Assembly (NCBI RefSeq): GCF_025359345.1
Contig: NZ_JANYGQ010000036.1
Coordinates: forward strand, 248,001-312,000
Direction: 5' to 3'
Length of the DNA stretch: 64,000 nucleotides
Source of the DNA: Mucilaginibacter sp.
GTDB taxonomy: Bacteria; Bacteroidota; Bacteroidia; Sphingobacteriales; Sphingobacteriaceae
The notes below the pieces were generated by a model. That model was given only the letters and a program-made list of their open reading frames with translations, had not been told where the DNA came from and did no database searches. Each line of letters starts with the position of its first letter. Within the stretch, counting starts at the first letter, position 1. This document shows, piece by piece, positions 8,247-16,669 of this stretch. The translations under genes were made by a program, and so were the position numbers.

Positions 8247-8770
8247 CCCCCTTGCTTAACTATGTTTTATTAGTACACATTGCCGCATTTGCGGCAAAAG
8301 AAACGAAGAAAAGCTCTTAAACTTCGACCAATTGAACAATCAATGGCCGGCAATCCGGGTTTTTTGCCGCGCTCTAAGTGTCTGAAAACTCCTGATAAGT
8401 GCTATTTATCTCTCTATAAATTCGGTTTACTTTTATGAAATAAATTCATTTGAGCGCTTTCAAGTAATGTTCAGGAGGCTGATTACAACAAACCCGATGA
8501 AGGCTGTAAACCTGTAGGAGGGTTGGCTGCGTTGCAATCCTGTTTTTGAGTGTTTATCAAATCAAAAAATAATCTCTGGAATATCCATCCGGAAAGATTT
8601 GGTAGAATTTCCGAAGAATTGTTTGAATATACATGATCAAGTTCAGCGAAAGAAGAAGTGAACCATATACTTAATAGTATCGTAATCTTGTCCGTCGAAG
8701 TTTTTATGTCGTCAATATTATGATTGTATCATATCAGTGTCCATTTATTGTGTTGAAATCACCATATAAC
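8247..8770. other. Long intergenic region before the nos cargo
   Basis: No gene is visible on either strand. TTGCCGC and GCGGCAA form a small hairpin near 8280-8297. The left part is GC-balanced, while the last 200 bases become AT-rich and lead into the regulatory site at 8772. It probably marks the junction between mobility module and cargo. Confidence 0.5.
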
Positions 8771-8771
8771 A

Positions 8772-8783
8772 TGATTTATATCA
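8772..8783. promoter_or_regulatory. Crp/Fnr-type site before the first nos-region operon
   Basis: TGATTTATATCA is an exact TGAT-N4-ATCA box inside the palindrome ATGATTTATATCAT. A -7-like sequence CACTTTTG at 8807-8814 implies a transcription start near 8819, which puts the box centre at about -41, the class II activator position. The likely binder is the Crp/Fnr protein encoded at 23645. Confidence 0.6.
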
Positions 8784-8818
8784 TATTATAAAGCTTCGAG
8801 CATGTGCACTTTTGCGCG

Positions 8819-9640
8819 ATGGAACTTACAATTAACGCCCAAACAAAGATCAGCCAGCTGCTTGAAGTTGACCGTGACCTGGTGATCAGAACACTGGTCG
8901 GTTTGAATAAGAAATTTTCAAGGCTGAAAAATCCGTTGCTGCGGAATTTATTGGTCAAAAGGGTAAGCATCGCCGATGCCTGCAAAATATCAAAAACTGA
9001 GCTCAGTGATTTTATGTGGAGCATGAAGCAGATTGGGTTCAAAGTAACCGCGGACACTTCCGTTGAAAATGATATAGCTGAGCGGACTGTTTCTTTTCAG
9101 GAGCCTTTAGATTACCTTGAACTTGATGTACGTCCTGTATTGGCACAGGATAAAGACCCGCTAAAAGAAATATTAGCGGCTATCAAAAAACTCGAAGAAG
9201 GTCAGGGACTCAAACTCGTCAATACCTTCGAGCCGTTGCCATTGATCCATTTGCTGGCAGACAAAGGGTTTTCATTCCGCCTGGAACATCCGGAACCAAA
9301 CCTGGTCGTAACCTATTTCAGCAAAGCAGGATCTATTGCGGACGAAACGGTTACCACTCCCTTAACAGCCCCGGCCGCTGATAATGACCAATTCGACCGG
9401 CTGCTGAAAAGATTTGATGAACACAGAATTACTTTTCTTGATGTTCGACAGCTGGAGATGCCTAAACCGATGCTGACCATCCTGGAACAAACGCCGAACC
9501 TGGTTGCCGGTAGTGCCCTGTTTGTGTATCACAAAAAAATACCGGTATACCTGTTGCCGGAGCTGGAGAAACAAGGATTGACCTATGTCTTTAAAACAAT
9601 CGGCCCCGCCGATATCAACATGCTGATCTATAAAAAATGA
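8819..9640 (+). CDS. DUF1858 + double DUF2249 protein
   Basis: A 273-residue cytoplasmic protein. Residues 1-75 resemble DUF1858 (INAQTKISQLLEVDRDLVIRTL, SIADACKISKTELSDFMWSM). Two DUF2249 units follow: LELDVRPVLA...FEPLPLIHLLADKGF near residues 98-160 and FLDVRQLEMPKPM...KIPVYLLPELEKQGL near residues 200-260. These domains accompany denitrification and nitric-oxide-response genes; a biochemical role is unproven. It heads a four-gene operon with 4-14-base overlaps. The start at 8819 follows the promoter geometry; an ATG 15 bases upstream would fall within the promoter. Confidence 0.75.
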   Translation: MELTINAQTKISQLLEVDRDLVIRTLVGLNKKFSRLKNPLLRNLLVKRVSIADACKISKTELSDFMWSMKQIGFKVTADTSVENDIAERTVSFQEPLDYLELDVRPVLAQDKDPLKEILAAIKKLEEGQGLKLVNTFEPLPLIHLLADKGFSFRLEHPEPNLVVTYFSKAGSIADETVTTPLTAPAADNDQFDRLLKRFDEHRITFLDVRQLEMPKPMLTILEQTPNLVAGSALFVYHKKIPVYLLPELEKQGLTYVFKTIGPADINMLIYKK

Positions 9641-10923
9641 GCGGGATCAAACAGAACCCTGGCCTTTATAAAATCGTGGTGACCCATTATGTGGCTGCCG
9701 CGTTTTGTTTTTTGGTGCTTTCTTTGATGATGTTATTTTCGGTGAAAGCATTTACCGGGCATTATTTTCACCCGCAGATCCTAGCTATAACGCATATGGC
9801 CGCGCTCGGCTGGGGAACGATGATCATCCTCGGGGCGTCTTATCAGTTGATACCTGTTGTGTTGGAAACGGAACTGTACAGCGAAAAACTCGCCTGGATA
9901 AGTTTCGCGCTCTTTGTGCCGGGGTTGATTGCGCTTGTCTATTCATTTTGGGTATTTGTGCCAGGCATTCATATGCAATGCGGCGCGATCTTATTGCTTT
10001 TGGCCGTCCTCTTATTTACGATCAACGTATACCTGACTGCTAAAAAGAAAAAACAGGAAACCATACAGGAGGATTTTATCTTTAGCGCTTGTATCTGTCT
10101 TTGCCTGACAGTAGCATTAGGCGCGGCTTTAGTCTTTAATTTTACAAGGCCCATATTTCCGCAGGATCAACTGCATTTCCTGAAATTGCACGCGCACATG
10201 GGGCTTATAGGGTGGTTCCTGCTGATGCTGATCGGCGTGAGTTCCAAATTGGTGCCAATGTTCCTGGTTTCATCCTACCAAAATACCAAACTACTCACCT
10301 ACAGTTATTACTTAATCGTTGGGGCATTGCTTTATTTCCTTGTTGATTCTTATCTTTTCGGGCTTAGCCTTCGCACCTATCTGATATTCTTGATCGGTGT
10401 TTCAGGATTAGTCTGCTATTTTATCTTCATTTTAAAAAGCTTGCGATCACGGTTAAGAAAACACATAGATCTGCCGATGATGAACAGTTTTCTGTCGTTT
10501 ATCCTGTTAAAGATCGCAACGCTGACTGTTCCGTTCATCATCTACTTCCACCTTAAAAACAACCCGGTTACTATTCGCTTTTCGATGATCTATGGCGAAT
10601 TCATGCTGATGGGCTGGATCACCGCATTAATATTAGGGCAAACCTTTAAGACATTGCCGTTTATTGTTTGGGTTAAACACTACGAACACCTGACGGGCAA
10701 ATTCAAAACCCCGATGCCCGCAGACCTTTTCGCGGATAACCTCCTGAAGGCACAAACGGTTTTCTACCTGATCTTTTGTGTGACCTTTATGCCTGGCTGT
10801 TACCTGCTCTTCCTGCCGCTGATCTATATCGGCATCGCGGCACTGATGGCTACCGCTATGCTGTACCTGTCGAACATCTTTATTGTACTATTTCATAAAA
10901 CAGTAACTTATGGCAAGCTTTGA
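9637..10923 (+). CDS. Polytopic membrane protein with conserved His, heme-copper-oxidase-like
   Basis: A 428-residue protein with about 12 membrane segments. Histidines sit at conserved places: VTHYVAAAF near residue 17, ITHMAALGWGTMIILGASYQLIPVV near residue 52, and KLHAHMGLIGWFLLMLIGVSSKLVPMF near residue 185. This layout resembles CcoN/NnrS-like proteins that bind heme or copper in NO and N2O clusters. It overlaps the preceding gene by 4 bases and the next by 14. A quinol-linked electron transfer or NO-handling role is plausible but inferred. Confidence 0.6.
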   Translation: MSGIKQNPGLYKIVVTHYVAAAFCFLVLSLMMLFSVKAFTGHYFHPQILAITHMAALGWGTMIILGASYQLIPVVLETELYSEKLAWISFALFVPGLIALVYSFWVFVPGIHMQCGAILLLLAVLLFTINVYLTAKKKKQETIQEDFIFSACICLCLTVALGAALVFNFTRPIFPQDQLHFLKLHAHMGLIGWFLLMLIGVSSKLVPMFLVSSYQNTKLLTYSYYLIVGALLYFLVDSYLFGLSLRTYLIFLIGVSGLVCYFIFILKSLRSRLRKHIDLPMMNSFLSFILLKIATLTVPFIIYFHLKNNPVTIRFSMIYGEFMLMGWITALILGQTFKTLPFIVWVKHYEHLTGKFKTPMPADLFADNLLKAQTVFYLIFCVTFMPGCYLLFLPLIYIGIAALMATAMLYLSNIFIVLFHKTVTYGKL

Positions 10924-11242
10924 TATTACCGACCCGCTTTCTTTTTTGAAAGAGCAAATGATGGAAACACTGCGGCTGGTGATCGATCCGGAACTACACA
11001 TTAATATTATTGATCTTGGCCTGGTTTACGGTATAGAAATAGAGGCCCCGAAAAAACAGGTCAAGGTTGAAATGACCTTGTCCTCCTCGTATTGCCCGAT
11101 GGGTGAAAGTATTGTATCCGCTGTAAAAAATTGTATCGAGGGCCATTATGAAGGTTATGAGGCTGCCGTCGACCTCGTTTGGGAGCCGGTTTGGTCTTAT
11201 GATAGTATTACGGATGAAGGTAAACGATTATTAGGCCTGTGA
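10910..11242 (+). CDS. MIP18/DUF59 family iron-sulfur assembly protein (SufT/PaaD-like)
   Basis: A 110-residue protein with the DUF59 signature: LRLVIDPELHINIIDLGLVYGIEI and SSSYCPMGESIVSAV, with the conserved Cys of the family. Such proteins help mature Fe-S clusters. Placed between two His-rich membrane proteins and upstream of the Fe-S repair gene ric, it may serve cofactor assembly under nitrosative stress. It overlaps both neighbours (14 and 4 bases), so it is translationally coupled. Confidence 0.8.
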   Translation: MASFDITDPLSFLKEQMMETLRLVIDPELHINIIDLGLVYGIEIEAPKKQVKVEMTLSSSYCPMGESIVSAVKNCIEGHYEGYEAAVDLVWEPVWSYDSITDEGKRLLGL

Positions 11243-12426
11243 TGAAATGGTATCAAAGCCTGAATTATCCCCGGTGGGCGATCATTAATTTTATCGTGCT
11301 GAGTATTTTCGGTGTGTTACTACGTTATATACAGCTTTACGATGTCCCAAAGCTTGACTACCAGTTCATCCTGCATGCCCACTCGCACTTTGCTTTTTCA
11401 GGCTGGATGTTTTTCTCCATCGCCTTATTGATCGCCTCTTTATGCAATGAAGGGAAAATAGGTTCCGGTTTCAAAACCATACTTTTGCTAACGCTTATAA
11501 GCGCGTACGGTATGCTTGCCAGTTTTTCATGGCAGGGCTATAAACTGGTTTCCATCAGCTTCTCAACTCTTTTTGTATTGGTGACTTTTCGCTTTACCTA
11601 CCTCGTGTTCCATGGAAACTTGCTTAAAAAATGTTTGAATGAACCAGCATATATCCTGCTCCGGGGAAGCCTGTTCTTATTATGCCTTTCGGCGCTGGGG
11701 CCATTCACCTTAGGCCCGTTGGCTGCATTGGGACTAAAAAACACACCGTACTACCAGGACGCAATTTATTTTTACCTGCATTTCCAAATGAATGGGTTTA
11801 TGCTTCTGGCTGTTTTGGGACTATTAGCTGCAGCTTTGCCGCTTAAGCCATTAGGACGACCCTCAAGGATTTGGGTATATCTTTTTGCCTTCTCCGCGAT
11901 CCCGCTCTATTTTATTTTTACGCTATGGAGCAAACCCGGTAATGGGCTGTTGATAGTGGCTTGTATTGGCGCAGGGTTAAACTTCGTCTGCTGGCTGGCA
12001 TTGTGTTTTAACTTTAAAAGTAATTGGCGATATCTTCATTTTTTGGAAAAAGCAGCACTCATCGGCCTGACTTTAAAATGTTTTTTTCAGTTATTGGTTT
12101 GTATCCCGGCTATAGGAGATTGGACCTTTCTCAACCGTAACCTGATCATTGGTTATATCCATTTGCTCACCCTGGGAATAATCATGCCACTGCTGATCGG
12201 GCAATTTGTAAGGAAAAGGATGATTAGCTCCTGTAAATCTATTTCCACCGTAAACACCCTTTACGTCATCCTCGCCGTAACATATCTCGGTCTGCTCTTT
12301 GTGCAGCCTTTGCTAGCGCTGTTTTCTATAACGATCCCATCTTACCAGTTCCTGTTGTTCTTACTTTGCTTTTCCTTCCTTCCGGTCGGCGTTTTTTTGC
12401 TTTTTAAGACTAAAAACAACGTCTGA
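11239..12426 (+). CDS. Polytopic membrane protein with HAHSH motif
   Basis: A 395-residue protein with about 12 membrane segments. Conserved-looking histidines are in ILHAHSHFAFSGW near residue 46, YFYLHFQMNGF near residue 180 and IGYIHLLTLGIIMPLL near residue 310. The pattern parallels the protein encoded at 9637, so the two may be distant relatives in the heme-copper-like/NnrS-like class. It is the last gene of the overlapping group that starts at 8819. Function unknown. Confidence 0.55.
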   Translation: MMKWYQSLNYPRWAIINFIVLSIFGVLLRYIQLYDVPKLDYQFILHAHSHFAFSGWMFFSIALLIASLCNEGKIGSGFKTILLLTLISAYGMLASFSWQGYKLVSISFSTLFVLVTFRFTYLVFHGNLLKKCLNEPAYILLRGSLFLLCLSALGPFTLGPLAALGLKNTPYYQDAIYFYLHFQMNGFMLLAVLGLLAAALPLKPLGRPSRIWVYLFAFSAIPLYFIFTLWSKPGNGLLIVACIGAGLNFVCWLALCFNFKSNWRYLHFLEKAALIGLTLKCFFQLLVCIPAIGDWTFLNRNLIIGYIHLLTLGIIMPLLIGQFVRKRMISSCKSISTVNTLYVILAVTYLGLLFVQPLLALFSITIPSYQFLLFLLCFSFLPVGVFLLFKTKNNV

Positions 12427-12460
12427 GAGCCTGATGTGACGACAATCACTTTTTTACCAA

Positions 12461-12490
12461 ATAATAAAAGATACATTCATCCTTTATTAT
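12461..12490. promoter_or_regulatory. Palindromic operator before ric
   Basis: AATAAAAGAT-N6-ATCCTTTATT (12463-12488), symmetric over two further bases each side. A second site with the same half-sites and 6-base spacer lies at 13943-13972. The pair flanks ric and the Rrf2-type regulator gene, the natural candidate to bind them. Confidence 0.65.
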
Positions 12491-12505
12491 TTAACAATTT
12501 AGAAA

Positions 12506-13459
12506 ATGGAAGTATTAGACATTCTGGACGTAACCGTGATCGAACCGCGGTTTAAGCATCCAAAGATTTTTGACAAGTTCGATTCCCTGTTAGCAGGCGA
12601 GGCTTTTATTATTCACAATGACCATGATCCTAAACCTTTGTATTATCAGCTTCTGGCTGAAAGAGGCCAGGTATTCATCTGGGATTATCTGGAAAGCGGC
12701 CCGGAAGTATGGCAGGTGAAGATCGCCAAAAAGACCGAAGCGGAAAACACGGAGACCATCGGAGAGATAGTGGCCAAGGATTACCGCAAGGCGCAGGTCT
12801 TTAAAAACTTAGGCATTGACTTCTGCTGTGGCGGTAAAAAAACCATCGCTGAAGTTTGCGAGAAAAAGGGGATCAGCCCCGAGGAAGTGGAGCGCCAGCT
12901 GGCAGCCGTTACAGGCGAAGCAGCCACCACCAGTGAAAACGATTTTCAAAACTGGGACCTGGGTTTCCTGAGTGACTACATCATCAATACCCACCATCGT
13001 TACGTACGCGAGAATACCCAGTTTATTCTGGAGATTGCCCAAAAAGTAGCACGCGTACACGGTGAAAGACACCCGGAACTGATCAAAGTGGCTGAATTAT
13101 TCGAACGGATCGGAAATGACCTGACTCTGCATATGATCAAAGAAGAAAAAATTCTGTTCCCCTTTATCAAGGAACTGGCGCAGGTTTATAACTCAGGCGG
13201 TATGCTCCCCTCTGCAAACTTTGGAAAGATCTCCGTACCGATACAAATCATGGATTCTGAACATGAGCAGGTAGGCGGCGATTTTGAAACCATACGGACA
13301 ATCACTTCAAATTACCAGTTGCCTGTAGACGCCTGTAGTTCCTATACTATACTTTTCAAGAAATTGGAAGAGTATGAAAACGACCTGCACCGTCACGTAC
13401 ACCTGGAAAGCAATATCCTGTTCCCTAAAGCCATTCAGCTCGAAAAGGAATTATCTTAA
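12506..13459 (+). CDS. ric: Iron-sulfur cluster repair di-iron protein (RIC/ScdA/YtfE) with N-terminal DUF2249
   Basis: A 317-residue fusion. Residues 1-75 are DUF2249-like (LDVTVIEPRFKHPKIFDKF, DHDPKPLYYQLLAE). Residues 87-137 are the ScdA N-terminal domain with TIGEIVAKDYRKAQVFKNLGIDFCCGG. Residues about 150-317 are a hemerythrin-like di-iron domain with THHRYVREN, HPELIKVAELF, LTLHMIKEE, DSEHEQVG and LHRHVHLESNILFP supplying His and Glu ligands. RIC proteins restore Fe-S clusters damaged by nitric oxide. A palindromic operator lies 16 bases upstream and the Rrf2 gene 43 bases downstream. Confidence 0.92.
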   Translation: MEVLDILDVTVIEPRFKHPKIFDKFDSLLAGEAFIIHNDHDPKPLYYQLLAERGQVFIWDYLESGPEVWQVKIAKKTEAENTETIGEIVAKDYRKAQVFKNLGIDFCCGGKKTIAEVCEKKGISPEEVERQLAAVTGEAATTSENDFQNWDLGFLSDYIINTHHRYVRENTQFILEIAQKVARVHGERHPELIKVAELFERIGNDLTLHMIKEEKILFPFIKELAQVYNSGGMLPSANFGKISVPIQIMDSEHEQVGGDFETIRTITSNYQLPVDACSSYTILFKKLEEYENDLHRHVHLESNILFPKAIQLEKELS

Positions 13460-13475
13460 AGGATAATTATATATT

Positions 13476-13483
13476 TAGGTTTG
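13476..13483 (+). promoter_or_regulatory. Promoter -7 box of the Rrf2 gene
   Basis: TAGGTTTG matches TAnnTTTG and ends 19 bases before the ATG at 13503, so the regulator can be transcribed independently of ric. Confidence 0.55.
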
Positions 13484-13502
13484 TAAAATCAACAGCACAA
13501 AA

Positions 13503-13931
13503 ATGATACTATCCAAATCATGTGAATACGCCATCAGGGCGACGGTTTATGTCGCCCTTAAAAGCAGGAAGAATGAAAAGACGGGGATCATCGAGGTTGC
13601 TGAAGCAATTGGCTCGCCCATGCATTTTACAGGCAAGATATTGCAAACGCTGGTGCGCAAGAAAATCCTTTCGTCGGCGAAAGGACCTACCGGCGGTTTT
13701 TATGTTGAAAACGGACAGGACCTTTTCCTGATCGACATCGTCAGGGCGATCGATGGCAACGGTCTTTTCACCTCTTGTGTACTTGGATTGGAGAAGTGTT
13801 CTGAAACACAGCCCTGCCCGATGCACGATCAGGTCAAACCGATCCGGGATCTGTTAATGGCCGAATTCTGCAAGAAGCCGGTAACCGAACTGGTGGAAGA
13901 GTGCCAGCAGCATAAATACTTTTTGAAGTAA
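13503..13931 (+). CDS. Rrf2-family transcriptional regulator, NsrR/IscR-like
   Basis: A 142-residue protein with the Rrf2 winged helix (SKSCEYAIRATVYVALKS, HFTGKILQTLVRKKILSSAKGPTGGF). Three cysteines at about residues 92, 99 and 105 (CVLGLEKC and CSETQPC) give the C-x6-C-x5-C spacing of Fe-S-binding members. A nitric-oxide or iron-sulfur sensor is likely from this and from the neighbouring ric gene. The two palindromes at 12461 and 13943 flank the ric-rrf2 pair and are the probable targets. Confidence 0.87.
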   Translation: MILSKSCEYAIRATVYVALKSRKNEKTGIIEVAEAIGSPMHFTGKILQTLVRKKILSSAKGPTGGFYVENGQDLFLIDIVRAIDGNGLFTSCVLGLEKCSETQPCPMHDQVKPIRDLLMAEFCKKPVTELVEECQQHKYFLK

Positions 13932-13942
13932 AAAAATTTGAT

Positions 13943-13972
13943 TTAATAAAAGACAATAACATCTTTTATTAA
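13943..13972. promoter_or_regulatory. Second palindromic operator, after the Rrf2 gene
   Basis: TTAATAAAAGA and TCTTTTATTAA are perfect 11-base arms around an 8-base centre. In the form AATAAAAGAC-N6-ATCTTTTATT it has the same geometry as the site at 12461. It lies upstream of the cytochrome c-nosZ operon. Confidence 0.65.
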
Positions 13973-14018
13973 TATGATTTAAAGTAAATAAAACAAACAT
14001 AAATCAAGTAAAACTATC

Positions 14019-14046
14019 ATATTATATGATTTAAATCATATAATAT
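14019..14046. promoter_or_regulatory. 28-bp perfect palindrome with Crp/Fnr core before the nosZ operon
   Basis: The core TGATTTAAATCA (14027-14038) is a TGAT-N4-ATCA box. Symmetry extends 8 more bases on each side (ATATTATA and TATAATAT). It is 68 bases before the cytochrome c start. With the site at 8772 it suggests that the Crp/Fnr protein controls both halves of the nos region. Confidence 0.65.
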
Positions 14047-14113
14047 ACTGGCGGACATCATGTCAGACCTGCTTGTTCACTGGTAGTTTTATCAAAAATT
14101 AAAAACAAGAACA

Positions 14114-14608
14114 ATGAAAAATCTAAAAACCTTACTTATTGCGACACTCGTGTCAGGTTTGACCTTTTTATATGCCTGCGGTCCGTCAAACGGTGGCTCA
14201 GATACAGATAATAAAGCTGCTGCCACACCTGCCGCAACAGCAAGCGCGGATATTGATCCGGCTGCGAAAAGCGACAGCAAAGGTGTCGGCAAATTTACTG
14301 AAGTAAAACTGGCTGCCATTGACCCCGCCATGGCGGATAAAGGGCTGGTTGTGTTCAATGCCAAATGCGCCGCCTGCCACAAAGTGACCGATCAGAAAGT
14401 GGTCGGCCCGGGCTTGTTGGGTGTGACCAAAAGACGTACACCCGAATGGATCATGAACCAGGTCACCAATCCGGTTGAAATGGAAGCAAAGGATCCAGTT
14501 GGGCAGGCTTTATTAGCAAAACACCTAACTCAAATGACCTTCCAGAATGTAACGGACGATGAAACCCGCCAGATACTGGAGTACCTTAGAAAGAATGATA
14601 GTAAATAA
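14114..14608 (+). CDS. Lipoprotein cytochrome c, probable electron donor to NosZ
   Basis: A 164-residue periplasmic lipoprotein. The signal peptide ends at the lipobox LYAC (Cys22). An Ala/Asp-rich linker follows to about residue 60. The heme motif CAACH is at residues 85-89, and the axial Met is probably in HLTQMTF near residue 141. It is encoded 20 bases before nosZ, so it is the natural electron donor for N2O reduction, as is common in clade II nos clusters. Confidence 0.88.
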   Translation: MKNLKTLLIATLVSGLTFLYACGPSNGGSDTDNKAAATPAATASADIDPAAKSDSKGVGKFTEVKLAAIDPAMADKGLVVFNAKCAACHKVTDQKVVGPGLLGVTKRRTPEWIMNQVTNPVEMEAKDPVGQALLAKHLTQMTFQNVTDDETRQILEYLRKNDSK

Positions 14609-14628
14609 CATTTAAACACTTACAGATT

Positions 14629-16611
14629 ATGAAATTCTCACCTTATAAATTACTGGCACCCGCCTTAGCTTTATTAGCGGTCGGTACCATTTATGGCTGT
14701 AAACCGGGAAAAGCCGGGTCTTCAGTCGATGCCGATGCGGCGCAAAAAGTATATGTAGCCCCGGGGAAGTATGACGAAGTATATGCCTTCTTATCCGGCG
14801 GGTTTAGCGGGCAGGTAGCTGCCTACGGGATCCCGTCTGGCCGTTTATTGAAAGTGATACCCGTTTTTTCTCAAAACCCTGAGAATGGTTATGGTTATTC
14901 GGAAGAAACCAAACCAATGCTGAATACTTCACACGGATTTGTACCATGGGATGACTCTCACCACCCGGAACTGTCCAAAACAAACGGCGAGGATGATGGC
15001 CGCTGGTTATTCATTAACGGAAATAATACGCCACGCATAGCCCGTATCAACCTGGCAACCTTTAAAACAGCAGAAATTTTAGAATTGCCGAACATCGGCG
15101 GAAACCACGCTTCTCCGTTTTGTACTGAAAATACGGAATATGTCGTAGGAAATACACGTTTCAGTGAGCCGCTTGATAACAATAGAACTGATAACCCGAT
15201 CAGCAGCTTTAAGCAAACCTTCAAGGGTGCCGTATCATTCGTTAAAGTGAATAAAGACAACGGTGCGATGAACCTGGCCTTTCAGCTGATCGTTCCAGCG
15301 TTCAACTATGACTTGGCACATGCCGGAAAAGGCCCGTCGCATGACTGGATCTTTTTTACCTGCTACAATACTGAACAAGCACATACGCTGTTAGAAGTCA
15401 ACGCGAGTCAGCGTGACAAGGACTTTATCATGGCCGTGAACTGGAAAAAAGCAGAAGAGATGATCGCGGCAGGAAAGGGAACTAAAATACCGGCGAGGTA
15501 CGCGCACAATGTTTACAATGAGAATACCCACACCGCTACCTCGGTTATCGAAACAGAAACACAAACCATCGATGTTACCAAATTTCCCGGCCTGGTTTAC
15601 TATATGCCCTGCCCGAAATCTCCGCATGGTGTAGACGTGACCCCCGACGGATTAAGTATAGTTGCGAGTGGCAAGCTTGCCGCTGTCATCCCGGTTTTCT
15701 CCTATCAGAAAATGCTGGATGCTATTGATAAAAAACAATATGACGGCATGGTTGAAGGCAATATTCCGGTATTGAAATATGAAGCAGTACTGCGCGGTGA
15801 AGTTAAAAAACCAGGCTTAGGCCCTTTGCATACAGAATTTGACGATAAAGGTTACGCCTATACGACCATGTTCGTTTCTTCAGAAGTGGTTAAATGGAAA
15901 GTGGACAACCTGGAAATTATCGACAGGATACCGTCTTATTATTCACCCGGCCACTTATCCATTGTTGGCGGTGATTCCCAAAAGCCATATGGTAAATACC
16001 TGCTATCACTTAACAAGATCACCAAAGACAGGTATCTGCCAACAGGTCCGGAACTTGCCCAGGCTTGCCAGCTGATCGATATCACCGGGAACAAAATGAA
16101 GCTTTTGCTGGATTTCCCGACTATAGGAGAGCCACACTATGCGCAAATGATCCTCGCCGATAAAATTCTTAAAAACCAGGTAAAATTCTTTAAACTGGAA
16201 GAGAACAAAAACGCTTACGTAACCAAGTCCGAAAAAGACACCAAGGTAGTACGAAACGGCAACCGTGTGGATGTTTATATGACGGCTATACGTTCACACC
16301 TGGCCCCAGATAACATTGAAGGGATTAAGATCGGGGACGAAGTTTATGTCCATGTAACTAACCTGGAACAGGATTGGGACGTGCCGCACGGTTTCGCGAT
16401 CAAAGGTGCAAATAACGCAGAACTGCTGGTCATGCCGGGTGAAACCTGTACCCTAAAATGGGTTCCCGGATTAGCTGGCATTGTTCCGTTCTATTGTACT
16501 GACTTTTGCTCAGCGCTTCACCAGGAAATGCAGGGTTACTTCAGGGTATCACCAGCAGGTTCCAATGTGCCGATTAAATTCTCTATCGGTGAAAACCCGG
16601 TAACTCAATAA
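14629..16611 (+). CDS. nosZ: Nitrous oxide reductase, clade II (Sec-exported)
   Basis: Reduces N2O to N2 in the periplasm. The 660-residue precursor has a Sec/lipoprotein-type signal ending at TIYGC (Cys24) instead of a Tat signal, which is typical of clade II. The seven-bladed propeller that binds CuZ follows, with histidines visible in DDSHHPELS, GGNHASPF and SPHGVDVTPDG. The C-terminal cupredoxin domain has the CuA set FYCTDFCSALHQEMQGYF near residues 621-637. Length and domain order are normal and no disruption is seen. Confidence 0.95.
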   Translation: MKFSPYKLLAPALALLAVGTIYGCKPGKAGSSVDADAAQKVYVAPGKYDEVYAFLSGGFSGQVAAYGIPSGRLLKVIPVFSQNPENGYGYSEETKPMLNTSHGFVPWDDSHHPELSKTNGEDDGRWLFINGNNTPRIARINLATFKTAEILELPNIGGNHASPFCTENTEYVVGNTRFSEPLDNNRTDNPISSFKQTFKGAVSFVKVNKDNGAMNLAFQLIVPAFNYDLAHAGKGPSHDWIFFTCYNTEQAHTLLEVNASQRDKDFIMAVNWKKAEEMIAAGKGTKIPARYAHNVYNENTHTATSVIETETQTIDVTKFPGLVYYMPCPKSPHGVDVTPDGLSIVASGKLAAVIPVFSYQKMLDAIDKKQYDGMVEGNIPVLKYEAVLRGEVKKPGLGPLHTEFDDKGYAYTTMFVSSEVVKWKVDNLEIIDRIPSYYSPGHLSIVGGDSQKPYGKYLLSLNKITKDRYLPTGPELAQACQLIDITGNKMKLLLDFPTIGEPHYAQMILADKILKNQVKFFKLEENKNAYVTKSEKDTKVVRNGNRVDVYMTAIRSHLAPDNIEGIKIGDEVYVHVTNLEQDWDVPHGFAIKGANNAELLVMPGETCTLKWVPGLAGIVPFYCTDFCSALHQEMQGYFRVSPAGSNVPIKFSIGENPVTQ

Positions 16612-16620
16612 TTATAAATC

Positions 16621-16654
16621 AAAGTGTATAGTGTTGGAAAACACTATACACTTT
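16621..16654 (+). terminator. Strong hairpin between nosZ and the next gene
   Basis: AAAGTGTATAGTGTT and AACACTATACACTTT form a perfect 15-bp stem with a GGAA tetraloop. The following bases are TTTGTTAAT. It may terminate or attenuate transcription after nosZ or protect the nosZ mRNA 3' end. As it covers 16621-16654, the next gene cannot start inside it. Confidence 0.75.
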
Positions 16655-16669
16655 GTTAATCGTCTGATC

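Noticed and set aside
8721..8736. Another Crp/Fnr-like box (TGATTGTATCA)
   Set aside because: The spacer is 3 bases where 4 are needed, and its distance from the inferred start is too long for a standard activator site.
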